The notes beneath the pieces were generated by a model that searched no databases, had not been told where the DNA came from, and was given only the letters and a program-made list of their open reading frames with translations. From CAVXXD01 sp963765625 (lineage in GTDB: Bacteria > Actinomycetota > Geothermincolia > Geothermincolales > Geothermincolaceae): a stretch of 64,000 nucleotides of DNA. The stretch is taken from NCBI GenBank assembly GCA_963765625.1, contig CAVXXD010000010.1:186001-250000 (forward strand), given 5' to 3'. Within the stretch, counting starts at the first letter, position 1; every line of letters begins with the position of its first letter. Of the stretch, positions 56,001 through 64,000 are shown in pieces. A program made the position numbers and the translations under genes.

Positions 56001-56100
56001 CCTTGACCCCGGCGGAATCCACGACGCACATGGGCAGGGGGGCTTCCTCGAACAACAGCCGGTACTCCTGCCCGTCTTTTGAAAGATTCTTGCCGGTCAT
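53026..56100 (-). CDS. Multi-PAS histidine kinase, many frameshifts
   Basis: About 1024 residues once slips are bridged. The ATG at 56100 follows GGGAGGGCGGAG. PAS 1 resembles that of the 654-residue kinase (SAGVKEYLDRLRDAGVTDLI). PAS 2 has DASQDLVFILDRDFRVVRAN. Four further PAS units each open with a form of LYRMLADNSQELICMCD; slips occur near 55170, 54850, 54560, 54500-54410, 54300, 54165 and 53900-53780. The C-terminal kinase part is intact: FLAVAAHELRHPICLVQGY (phospho-His), LLDNAAKYSPPGSP, GDHGCGVSEEHRE, GLGLGLYIAREIVEGHGG. Soluble, no response regulator nearby. Slips concentrate in the near-identical PAS units, where assembly is hardest. Confidence 0.82.
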
Positions 56101-56263
56101 CTCCGCCCTCCCACGAACAAGCAACGGTAACCCGGATGGTCATTCTGAGCTGTGATGTGAGTCTGCGGCCCTAAGGTAGATTTTACGACAAATCCCCATG
56201 GCTTGCGAGGGAACGGCAAGTTTTTTTAACCCGGTTCAGTAGGCGCAGCCTGCAAGGCACGCC

Positions 56264-57718
56264 TTATTCGGCCCGCTTGGCTCTCCCCCACAGGAGGTCA
56301 AGCGCGATAAGATCCATCTCTTCCATGCTCAAGCCCTCCCGCTCGCAGATCTCCTCCATGACGCGGAACCGCCGCCTGAACTTGAGGGCACCGCGATGCA
56401 GCGCAACTTCGGGGTCGAGCCGGATATGACGGCAGACGTTGACTATGGAGAAGAGGAGGTCGCCCATCTCCATCTCGAGATCGCCCTCTCCTCCTTCGAC
56501 GACGTGCCGGATCTCTTCCACCTCTTCCTCGATTTTTTCCATGGCCCCCCCGGCCGCGTCCCAGTCGAACCCCACCCGGGCCGCCCGGGTCTGGAGCTTG
56601 TAAGCGAACAGGAGGGCGGGCAGGTCCTCCGTTACGCCGTCGAGGAGCGAGGGATGACCCCCTTCCGCCGTCTTGATGCGCTCCCAGTTGGCGACGACGT
56701 CTTCCGGGGTCTCGGCCAGGGCTTCGCCGAAGACATGGGGATGGCGGCGGATCAGTTTTTCTTCTATGGAGCGCAGGGAGTCGCTGACGTCGAAGTACCC
56801 TTCCTGGCTGGCCATCTGGGAATGGAGGGCCACCTGGAGAAGGATGTCCCCCAGTTCCTCGGCCAGGTGTTCCCAGTCCTCGCTCCTGATGGACTCGATG
56901 GCCTCGTGGGACTCCTCAATGAGGTGGCGGGCCAGGCTGGCGTGGGTCTGCTGGCGGTCCCAGGGGCAGCCCTCCGGCCCCAGCAGCACCGCGATTATCT
57001 CCATGAGGCGCTGGAAGTCGAATATCTTCTCCTCCGGGACGGGGGGCAGGTAGAGGGTGGTGAGATGGTCGAAGTCCTCCCGGTGGTCCATCTCCGCCAG
57101 CTCCACTTCTTTCACCACCGCCTGGTCCCCTCCCAGCCTGGAGCATATGAACACCGGGTGGTCGGGTGGATAGGCATCCAGCAGGGACAGTTTTACGTCG
57201 GATGCCAGCAGGCGAGAGTCCACCTGCATCAACACCGTCCCCTGCCGGGGCTCGAGGCGGCGGGCACCCTGGTACGCGACTTCTCCCGCGTCAACCAGAA
57301 ACACCCCTTGGACAGGGTCTATTCCCAGCGCCGCGAAAAGTACGTCAAGAAAACCGACCGCAGAGTAAACCTTGACTATATCTTTATGGTATTGCCAGGA
57401 GAAGGGCCACCGAACGCTCCGCCACCAGCGGGTTTCCCGGCACGGCGTAGATAAGCTCCCCCAGCCGCTCAGCCTCCTCCGCCAGCCGCCCGGCCATGGC
57501 CGAATAGACATCTTCGGATGCTTCGCTCCCTCGTAGACCGCGTCGAAGGTCGTCGAAGGGAATGCCCCTTCGCGGCCAGGTCGGCAGGCCGCGGGGTGAC
57601 GGCCGGTGCGCAGAAAGAGCGGCTTTCCGCTCTCGAGCATCCCCGCCGTTTCACCGGTTATCAGACCGGCCCCCTCCGGGCCCAGCCCCACCACGTGGAT
57701 GATCGGCTTATCTTTCAT
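56264..57718 (-). CDS. mazG: Nucleoside triphosphate pyrophosphohydrolase with methylase-like N-domain, two frameshifts
   Basis: 484 codons. Hydrolyses non-canonical or excess NTPs to NMP and PPi (house-cleaning); cytoplasmic. The N-domain is tetrapyrrole-methylase-like (HVVGLGPEGAGLITGETAGM), as in B. subtilis YabN. Between about 57600 and 57370 the frame is displaced; the correct reading there is RLAEEAERLGELIYAVPGNP. Two MazG domains follow: GCPWDRQQTHASLARHLIEE with the metal motif EESHEA...EELGDILLQV, HPHVFGEALAETPEDVVANW, and EEEVEEIRHVV...EMGDLLFSIVNVCR. It heads no operon; the divergent LPXTG gene starts 160 bases away. Confidence 0.9.
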   Translation of the reverse strand: MKDKPIIHVVGLGPEGAGLITGETAGMLESGKPLFLRTGRHPAACRPGREGAFPSTTFDAVYEGAKHPKMSIRPWPGGWRRRLSGWGSLSTPCRETRWWRSVRWPFSWQYHKDIVKVYSAVGFLDVLFAALGIDPVQGVFLVDAGEVAYQGARRLEPRQGTVLMQVDSRLLASDVKLSLLDAYPPDHPVFICSRLGGDQAVVKEVELAEMDHREDFDHLTTLYLPPVPEEKIFDFQRLMEIIAVLLGPEGCPWDRQQTHASLARHLIEESHEAIESIRSEDWEHLAEELGDILLQVALHSQMASQEGYFDVSDSLRSIEEKLIRRHPHVFGEALAETPEDVVANWERIKTAEGGHPSLLDGVTEDLPALLFAYKLQTRAARVGFDWDAAGGAMEKIEEEVEEIRHVVEGGEGDLEMEMGDLLFSIVNVCRHIRLDPEVALHRGALKFRRRFRVMEEICEREGLSMEEMDLIALDLLWGRAKRAE

Positions 57719-57877
57719 GCTCCCATTCTTATGAACACGGCCAGCCGCGTCAAGAAATCGCGGGTCACAAATATTAGGGTGTCCTAAATCATTGTATTAG
57801 GTATATCTAACTGTTCCAATGGATTTAGGAAGACAAGAGGTTCTTTCCACAGAATTAAAAATCGGGAGGCGATTGAA

Positions 57878-59943
57878 ATGGTAACAAAAGAAAGGAAGAA
57901 CAGGAGCCTACAAATAATCAGCATACTGTTCATCGTAGCGGTAATGGCCGTTTACGCGGTATTACCGAGCATGGTCTTGGCAGGCAACGCTAAGAGAGAG
58001 ACGAAACAGGAAAACCAGGCCCTGGAGGTACAGCCCGAGGCTGTCGCGGTTCAAGCCGAGGTGAAAGCTCCGGCGCCGCAGGTCCAGGCCGAAGTGGTCC
58101 AGGCCGAATCAGTTCAGCCTCAGACCGAAGTGGTCCAGCCGAAGAGCCCGAAGCCCGGGCCTACAGTGGAAGCGAAAACGGGGGGCGCCAGGTAACCAGC
58201 CTGGACATATCCAAGGATGTGGATAGCGTCAGCGCACCGGGCTACGTGATCACCCTTGAGAAGACGGCCTCCGAATCCGAGCTGACCATGGCCGTAGGGG
58301 AAGACCGGGCCATATCCTTCACCATCCAGGTGGGGGCGGTTCAGTCCGGCACCTACTCCATTTCGGGCAACATCTTCGTGGAGAACACCGGTGAGTGGCC
58401 GGCCAACGTGACAGCGGTATCCGATACCGTCTGGTACAAGGCAGGAGGGCCCGCCTGGCTGCCGGCCGCTACCAGCGTGACGACGACCGTGCCCCTGGGC
58501 AATGCCGCCATCTCCACCGGGGCGCATGTCTATTCCTACAGCGGGACCTTCACCCTGCCGGTGGCCCTGGCCGGCGTGACCGCTATGAGCAACCTCATCG
58601 AGATCACTATCGACAACCATCCCAACGACGGGGTCCACACCTTCCACTACCGCTTGAGCTTCGACAAGCCGTCCGCCGGTGAGAGCCTGGCATGGCTGAG
58701 TGACGTGGAAACCATCACCCCGGAACCAGGCCTCACCTACACCATCGACTCCGTGACCATCAACGGGTCGGCCGTATCCCTGAGTGGCCCCTGGGAACTG
58801 GACCTGGCCGAAGCGCCGTTTGAGGTGATCATCGACAAGACCCTGCACGCTTCGGCGGCCGGGGATTACGTACTGAACAACAAGGCCGTCATCGGCGACC
58901 TGGAGGATAAGGTCGACGTTCTCATCCACGTCCCGGAGGAACCCCGCCTGAAAGGCGCCATCGAGGGCTTCAAGCTCGACGAGGCCCAGGCCGCGGTGGC
59001 CGGTGTGACCATCCACCTGATGCAGGGTGAAGAGATCATCGCCACAGCGGTGACCGATGAAGCGGGACACTACTCCTTCACCGATCTGGAACTCGGCACC
59101 TACATGGTGCACGAAGTGGTACCCGCCGGCTGGAAGGCGCTCTCCGTCGAGTCGGTCGAGGTCGAACTGATCGATGAAGAAGCGGTCCGGGTGGACTTCC
59201 AGAACGCCCGCCTGAAAGGCGCCATCGAGGGCTTCAAGCTCGACGAGGCCCAGGCCGCGGTGGCCGGTGTGACCATCCACCTGATGCAGGGTGAAGAGAT
59301 CATCGCCACAGCGGTGACCGATGAAGCGGGACACTACTCCTTCACCGATCTGGAACTCGGCACCTACATGGTGCACGAAGTGGTACCCGCCGGCTGGAAG
59401 GCGCTCTCCGCCGAGTCGGTCGAGGTCGAACTGATCGATGAAGAAGCGGTCCGGGTGGACTTTCAGAACGCCCGCCTGGCTTCGATCAGCGGGACCAAAT
59501 GGAACGACCTCAACGGCAACGGCCTGCACGAAACGGATGAGCCCGGCCTCGGCGGCGTGCTCATCAGCCTGAGCGGTGAAGGCATATTCAGTCAGGCGGT
59601 GACCGCCGCGGACGGCGCCTATACCTTCGCGAACCTGCCGGCCGGCAGCTACACGTTGAGCGAGACGGTTCCCGACGGCTGGGCTAACACCGTCCCCATC
59701 AGCCGCACCGTTATCGTCGAGTACGGCGACCAGTTGACCGGCATCGACTTCCTCAACGCGGTGGTCGAGGTGGCGGGAGAGGTCATCACTCCTCCCCCTG
59801 CCGGAACCCAGACTCCCGCGGCCGCGGAAAGCTTGCCTTACACCGGCTTTGATCAGAATATCTGGTTGGTCGCAGCCGGCATGCTGCTACTGATGGGACT
59901 GCTGGCGATCATGCTGGGTAAGTCCCTCGATCGGGACAGCTAG
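57878..59943 (+). CDS. LPXTG surface protein 1 with SdrD-B-like repeats, one frameshift
   Basis: About 688 residues, exported and sortase-anchored. Signal sequence IISILFIVAVMAVYAVLPSM, a Gln/Val/Glu/Pro-rich stalk (VQAEVVQAESVQPQTEVVQP), then one G missing from a G run at about 58180 (G6 for G7); adding it gives RQVTSLDISKDVDS. A novel beta-rich domain follows (TMAVGEDRAISFTIQVGAVQ; SDTVWYKAGGPAWLP), then two near-identical 88-residue CnaB-like units and one SdrD-B unit (SISGTKWNDLNGNGLHETDE). LPYTG is at 59833-59847, followed by a hydrophobic span and GKSLDRDS. RBS GGGAGG precedes the ATG at 57878. Confidence 0.88.
58945..59472 (+). repeat. 264-bp tandem duplication, two copies 99% identical
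   Basis: Units 58945-59208 and 59209-59472, each 88 codons, differ at two bases only (Val/Ala in LSxESVEV, and one silent TTC/TTT). Each encodes a CnaB-type unit beginning RLKGAIEGFKLDEAQAAVAG. A very recent duplication, or an assembly copy-number call. Confidence 0.92.
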
Positions 59944-59961
59944 TACGCAATCGACAAAATC

Positions 59962-59989
59962 AGGGCCCCCGAGTGGGGGCCCTCTTTTT
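59962..59989 (+). terminator. Rho-independent terminator after LPXTG gene 1
   Basis: Perfect 9-bp stem AGGGCCCCC with a GAGT loop (59962-59983), then CTTTTTG. Lies 19 bases past the stop. Confidence 0.92.
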
Positions 59990-60196
59990 GTCCGTTACGC
60001 CCCCGGAACAGGTATGGGGCAGGAGCAAGTATTTTTCCTTGCACCGGTTTATCTTTACTCGATAATGGAGAACTCAATAGTAGGGCAAATAATGTAAGGG
60101 GTTCCCGCAAGTAAAGGTCGCCGACCTCCCGGCAATAACTTGAAATCATTGCTGCTGCATTGGGGGGGCTTCGATCCGGGAATTAAGGTGAAACCG

Positions 60197-60226
60197 ACCC
60201 GATCAAGTCGCTTGGTCGGGTTTTTT
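60197..60226 (+). terminator. Intrinsic terminator in the leader of LPXTG gene 2
   Basis: Stem ACCCGATCAAG / CTTGGTCGGGT (11 bp with one G-U pair), loop TCG, then TTTTTT. It lies 92 bases before the start codon at 60319 and about 210 bases after the previous terminator, so it either ends a small RNA or attenuates the next gene. Confidence 0.88.
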
Positions 60227-60259
60227 ATATGGGTAACAGGATTGCGCGGCTAGGAGGTG

Positions 60260-60307
60260 ATGGTATTTGAACGGGCGACCGAGATAGAAAAGACACCGAC
60301 TTTCTAG
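60260..60307 (+). CDS. Possible 15-residue leader peptide
   Basis: ATG at 60260 reads MVFERATEIEKTPTF and stops at a TAG (60305-60307) that overlaps the next ribosome-binding site. It follows CTAGGAGGTG directly; the spacing is tight. An alternative TTG nine bases later gives MNGRPR. The context CTAGGAGGTG...TTGAA recurs at the true start (60304-60324), so this may just be a duplicated initiation region. Confidence 0.25.
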   Translation: MVFERATEIEKTPTF

Positions 60308-60318
60308 GAGGTGGGATT

Positions 60319-62647
60319 TTGAAAGTATTACGCAAGTTGCTGATCCTGGTTTCCATCGTGGCCGTCATTCTGATGACCCTGGTAGCGCCGTCCCTCGCTT
60401 TCCAGGTACAGAACCCCGGGAGCGGGGGAGGCGGCCCCGGCACGGCCGTTCAGACCGGCGCGGCCGACACGCCGGCAGCGCCTGAAACCGAGGAGGCGCC
60501 GGCACCATCCAAGAGGAGATTCCGGCAAATCGAAGCCGGCCCATGCAACGGCTCCGGTTGAAACAGAGCGCGTTTACGGCACCCCGCCGGAGACACCTCC
60601 CCCACCGGTCACCAGCCTGGACATAACCAAGGACGTGGATTCGGTAGCATCACAATACGAACTGAGCCTGCTCAAGACCGCTTCCACCGGTTATATCGAG
60701 ATGTGGGAGGGTGAAAGCGCCCCGCTGTCGTTCACCATCGAGGTGAACGCCACCGCTATGGGCTCATTCAGCATCGCCGGTAACATCTTCGTGGACAACA
60801 CCGGTGACTGGCCGGCCAACGTGACCGACGTCTCCGACACCATCTGGTACAAGGCAGGTGGACCGGCATGGTATCCGGCCCCTTGCAGCATCACCACGAC
60901 GGTACCCATCGGTCCGGAGGCCATCTCCACCGGAGACCACACCTACTCCTACAGCGGGAGCTTCACGCTGCCGGTGGACCTGCAAGACGTGACCGCGATG
61001 AGCAACCTCATCCTGATCACCATCGACAACCATCCCCATGACGGGATACACGTCTTCCATTACCGCGAGGACTTCATGCTGCCGGCAGAGGGCGACACCA
61101 TGGTATATCTCGAAGACCTGGAGACGGTAACGCCGCCCGCGGGCCTCAGCTACACGGTGGATTCGGTGACCGTCAACGGAGCCCCGGCGTCCCTGAGCGG
61201 GCCCTGGGACCTGGACCTGACCGACGCTCCCTTCACCGTGGTCATCAATAAGACCTTGACCGGGGATGCGGCCGGGTTGTACCTGATGAACAACCTGGCA
61301 AGCATCGGCGACCTCTCCTCCGGCGTCGACGTGGAGATCCTGGTGAAGGAGCGCACCGGCACTATCGAGGGCGCCAAGATCGACGAGAGCCAGGACCCGG
61401 TGGCCGGAGTGGCCGTCCAGCTGTGGCAGGGTGATGCCATGGTGGACGACACCGTCACCGACGAGAACGGCCACTATTCCTTCGCCGGCCTGGCCTTCGG
61501 CATCTACACGGTGATGGAGCTGGTCCCTGACGGCTGGGAGCCCATCAGCAAGACGTCGGTGGAGGTGGCCGTGGACGGTATCGAGCCGGTGATCGTCGAC
61601 TTCCAGAACGGCCGCCTGGCCTCCATCAGCGGGACCAAGTGGGACGACCTTAACGGCGACGGCATCGTCGGCGCCACCGATCCGGGCCTGGCCGGGGTGA
61701 CCATCCAGCTGTGGCTGGAAGACGCCATGGTGGACGAGACGGTCACCGGTGAAGGCGGCAGCTACTCCTTCGGCGATCTGATGCCCGGCGACTATACGGT
61801 CGTGGAGGTCGTGCCGGACGGCATGGAGGCAACTTCTCCGGTCAGCGTCGACGTGACACTGGAATACGGCGACGAAGTGGACGGTGTCGACTTCCTCAAC
61901 GCCCGCCTGGCCTCCATCAGCGGGACCAAGTGGGACGACCTTAACGGCGACGGCATCGTCGGCGCCACCGATCCGGGCCTGGCCGGGGTGACCATACAGC
62001 TGTGGCTGGAAGAAGCCATGGTGGACGAGACGGTCACCGGTGAAGGCGGCAGCTACTCCTTCGGCGATCTGGAACCCGGCGACTACGTGGTCATGGAAAT
62101 CGTGCCGGAAGGCATGTACGCCACTTCTCCGGTGAGTATCGAGGTGAAGCTGGCATACGGCGGCGACGTGACCGGGGTCGACTTCCTCAATGCCCCCCAT
62201 GCGTCCATCAGCGGGACCAAGTGGGACGACACCAACGCCGACGGGATCCACCAGTCCACCGAAGCCGGCGTTCCCAACGTCACCATCACCCTGAGCCTGA
62301 ACGGTGCCGTCGTGGCCTACGCGATCACCGCGGCTGGCGGGACCTACGTCTTTGACGGGCTGGAGGCAGGCACCTACACGGTGACCGAGACCCTGCCGTC
62401 CGGCACCACCAACACCACTCCCGTCAGCGTGACCGTCACCCTGGTTCCCGGGCAGAGCGTAACCGGCATCGACTTCCTCAATGTGGCCGTGGCCGGCGTG
62501 GTCATAACGCCCACTACCCCCGCGGCGACTGCGGAGACTCTGCCATATACCGGCTTCAACTTATTCCCCTGGCTGCTGGCTGCGGGCCTGCTGGCCCTGG
62601 CCGGGCTTCTGATCCTCACCCTGGGAATGGCTCTGAACCGGCGTTAG
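60319..62647 (+). CDS. LPXTG surface protein 2 with SdrD-B-like repeats, one frameshift
   Basis: About 775 residues, exported and sortase-anchored. Start is TTG at 60319 with AGGAGGTG upstream. Signal sequence LLILVSIVAVILMTLVAPSL then AFQVQNPGSGGGG. A slip at about 60500-60550 leads to ATAPVETERVYGTPPETPPP and PVTSLDITKDVDSVASQYEL. The novel N-domain follows (TGYIEMWEGESAPLSFTIEV; DTIWYKAGGPAWYPAPCSIT), then four CnaB/SdrD-B units, two of them nearly alike (SISGTKWDDLNGDGIVGATD). LPYTG is at 62540-62554, then a hydrophobic span and NRR. Isopeptide-type stability of the B units is likely for this family but not shown here. Confidence 0.88.
61613..62485 (+). repeat. 291-bp tandem repeats encoding SdrD-B units
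   Basis: Units at 61613-61903 and 61904-62194 (97 codons each) are almost identical over their first 190 bases and then diverge; a third, clearly diverged unit starts at 62195. The homogenised 5' part suggests recent gene conversion or duplication. Confidence 0.82.
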
Positions 62648-62671
62648 CCGCAAACACGTATTAATGACACC

Positions 62672-62700
62672 GAGGGGCCCCGCTCGCGGGGCCCCTCTTC
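62672..62700 (+). terminator. Rho-independent terminator after LPXTG gene 2
   Basis: Perfect 11-bp stem GAGGGGCCCCG with loop CTCG (62672-62697), then TTC. Starts 25 bases past the stop. The T tract is short, but the stem is very strong. Confidence 0.82.
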
Positions 62701-63033
62701 AACCCCGGGGCTGGTTTACTCCCCGGAAAAATGGTAATAATTGTTAATATCTCGACGAGTGTCCCACCAAGGGCAATAGGGCAAAGGCAGGAACGGAGTT
62801 CTTTCCGGCCGGGCTATAGGAGGTGGAACGGGCAGGCGCCGGAAATTTACCGGAGAGGCCGGTTGGCCGCCGGTTGTTAAAATCGACAAGCCAGCATGGA
62901 GCAAGCGGCGTTACGTTAATATCATTAATTCATTCCCCAGGGCCTGATTCATCTGTTCATCATTCTTTTTGAAAGCCTCCTGCTCGGGAGCGGAAATGCG
63001 CCGTATCCATGCCGACCGCAAGGAGGTGTGACC
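62701..63033 (+). promoter_or_regulatory. Long leader of LPXTG gene 3, no gene
   Basis: 333 bases without a supportable gene. The first part is A/T-rich (62727-62755). Then come GC-rich stretches able to pair (GCGCCGGAAATTTACCGG; GGCCGGTTGGCCGCCGG), and TAGGGCAAA at 62779, a string also found in the leader of LPXTG gene 2. No clear terminator with a T tract is seen. RBS AGGAGGT lies at 63021-63027. Confidence 0.35.
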
Positions 63034-64000
63034 ATGAGGGGTCAACGCAGATGTGTTTTCTTATTCTTCGTCCTGGTCATGATGTTCGTGACCATATCGG
63101 CCCCCCTGGGGCCAACCCTGGCCTTCCAGGTACAGAACACCGGCGGCGGAAACGGCGATGCCGGTCCAGGCGCCGCTCAACCGGCTGCACCGGCGACACC
63201 GGCAGCACCGGCATCATCGCCGGGAACGAAGATCCCGGCCTCGCGGCCCGCGGAGGAAGGTGCCGCATACGGCCAGGGGAGCGAAGGGAACACCAGCCTC
63301 GGTGTGACCAAAGACGTCGTCAGCGCAACCGCGTTCAAGGCCGCGGATCATCCTGAGAAAGTGCGCTTCTACCGGCTACATCGAAATGTGGGAAGGCGAG
63401 AACGCCCGGGTCGCCTTTACCATCGACGTTGACGCGGTCTATTCCAACTTTTATAACATTTCCGGCAACGTCTACATCACCAACACCGGGGGGTTTCCGG
63501 CTTGCGTCACCGGGGTCAAGGATACCGTGCGGTACAAGACCTCCAGTTCCGGCTGGCTTTCCGCCGTGACCAGCGTAACCACGGAGGTTCCCGGCGTCAT
63601 CCCCGTGGGTGGGCCGTACGCCTATCCCTACTCCGGGACCTTCTACCTGCCGCTCCCGCTGGATTCAGTGACGGCCATGAGCAACAAGATCGAGATCACC
63701 ATCAGCAACTGCAGCCAACCGGAGACGCCGACCTTCTGTTGCGTCCAGGATTTCACCAAGCCCTCATACGCCGCCCCGGGGACCATGGTCCTGGAAGACG
63801 TCGAGAAGATCGTCCCAGCCTCAGGCTTGAGCTGTGTCACTGATTCCGTGACCATCAACGGGGCCCCCGCCTCATCGTCCGGCCCCTGGCAACTGGACAT
63901 GTCCGGGGCTCCGTTCAAGGTTGTGGTCACCAGGACCCTGACGGGGGAAGAAGCCGGCGAGTATGCCCTGTGCAACACCGCCAATGCCGGTGAGGCTTGC
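63034..64000 (+). CDS. LPXTG-family surface protein 3, 3'-truncated by window edge, one frameshift
   Basis: Third tandem paralogue. ATG at 63034 with AGGAGGT 6 bases upstream. Signal sequence CVFLFFVLVMMFVTISAPLG then TLAFQVQNTGGGNGDAG, matching protein 2 (AFQVQNPGSGGGG). An Ala/Pro linker follows and VTKDVVS; a slip near 63362 then leads to STGYIEMWEGENARVAFTID. The same novel N-domain continues (VYITNTGGFPACVTGVKDTV; DSVTAMSNKIEITISN) to the edge. It has more Cys than its siblings (FCCVQDF, LSCVTD, ALCNTANAGEAC). The repeat and LPXTG parts are expected beyond the window but not seen. Confidence 0.85.

Larger units (their letters stand above)
59990..60318 (+). promoter_or_regulatory. Long leader of LPXTG gene 2, likely attenuator
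   Basis: A 329-base gap without a main gene. It holds an A/T-rich promoter-like part (60030-60095, no clear -35/-10 pair), then GC stretches able to pair (CCCGCAAG, AAGGTCGCCGACCTCCCGG), an intrinsic terminator at 60197-60226, and a short open frame at 60260-60307 before the start at 60319. A terminator inside a leader suggests control by early termination. No known riboswitch class was recognised. Confidence 0.45.

Noticed and set aside
60085..60160. Class I c-di-GMP riboswitch upstream of LPXTG gene 2
   Set aside because: GGGCAAA and GGT-GCCG-ACC strings are suggestive, but the conserved GACGCAAAG segment and the expected stem order are missing. Kept only as an unassigned structured leader.
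1..64000. CRISPR arrays, tRNA/rRNA genes, prophage or intact insertion sequences
   Set aside because: I looked for regularly spaced direct repeats, the conserved GTTCGAATC-type tRNA arm, rRNA strings and transposase/integrase motifs, and saw none I could support.

Overview
The window is GC-rich and densely coded, with same-strand gene trains joined by 4-base ATGA/GTGA overlaps. It looks like a monoderm, probably a deep-branching Actinomycetota (subsurface or thermophilic Geothermincolia-like). Reasons: sortase signals (LPYTG plus hydrophobic tail) on surface proteins, PASTA domains, TATAAT-type promoters often with an extended TGn, GTG/TTG starts, and a secreted 'FAEG...AERPMYF' repeat that I associate with such lineages. 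The taxonomic call is inference. Many genes carry one-base frame slips, several in homopolymers. This points to an unpolished assembly rather than to mass gene decay, so frameshifted genes are reported over their full reconstructed extent.

Layout. 1-955 (+): end of a GT4 glycosyltransferase. 927-8829 (-): a glycan operon with a small EmrE/ArnE-like membrane protein, two GT4s, two GT2s, a large membrane glycosyltransferase-like protein and a GH-A hydrolase. 8932-10581 (-): a second small EmrE-like protein and two membrane proteins. 10654-15673 (-): PP2C phosphatase with PASTA domains and a cysteine-rich tail, a lipoprotein, and an IPT/TIG-plus-repeat secreted protein. 15834-18285 (-): a GH-A hydrolase whose barrel is interrupted by four repeat units. 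18387-22307 (-): three glycosyltransferases. 22465-26694 (+): UDP-glucose dehydrogenase and an FG-GAP-plus-repeat secreted protein. 26792-29478 (-): methyltransferase and an ADP-forming acyl-CoA synthetase alpha-type protein. 29642-31102 (+): membrane-anchored metallophosphoesterase. 31124-46017 (-): two membrane glycosyltransferase-like proteins, four GT4s, two methyltransferase-like proteins, Wzm/Wzt-type ABC exporter and RmlB. 46111-56100 (-): sensory block (chemoreceptor, two multi-PAS histidine kinases, a PAS-only protein) with RmlA inside it. 56264-57718 (-): MazG. 57878-64000 (+): three tandem paralogous LPXTG surface proteins with leaders and strong terminators.

How it fits together: RmlA, RmlB and Ugd make nucleotide-sugar precursors; many cytoplasmic GT2/GT4 enzymes and methyltransferases build and decorate a glycan; Wzm/Wzt export it; EmrE/ArnE-like proteins and polytopic GT-C-like proteins probably handle lipid-linked sugars; secreted hydrolases and repeat proteins act at the surface beside sortase-anchored proteins. 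No CRISPR array, prophage, tRNA or rRNA was seen. REP-like inverted repeats sit between convergent genes at 26.7 and 31.1 kb, with a lone arm at 42.2 kb.
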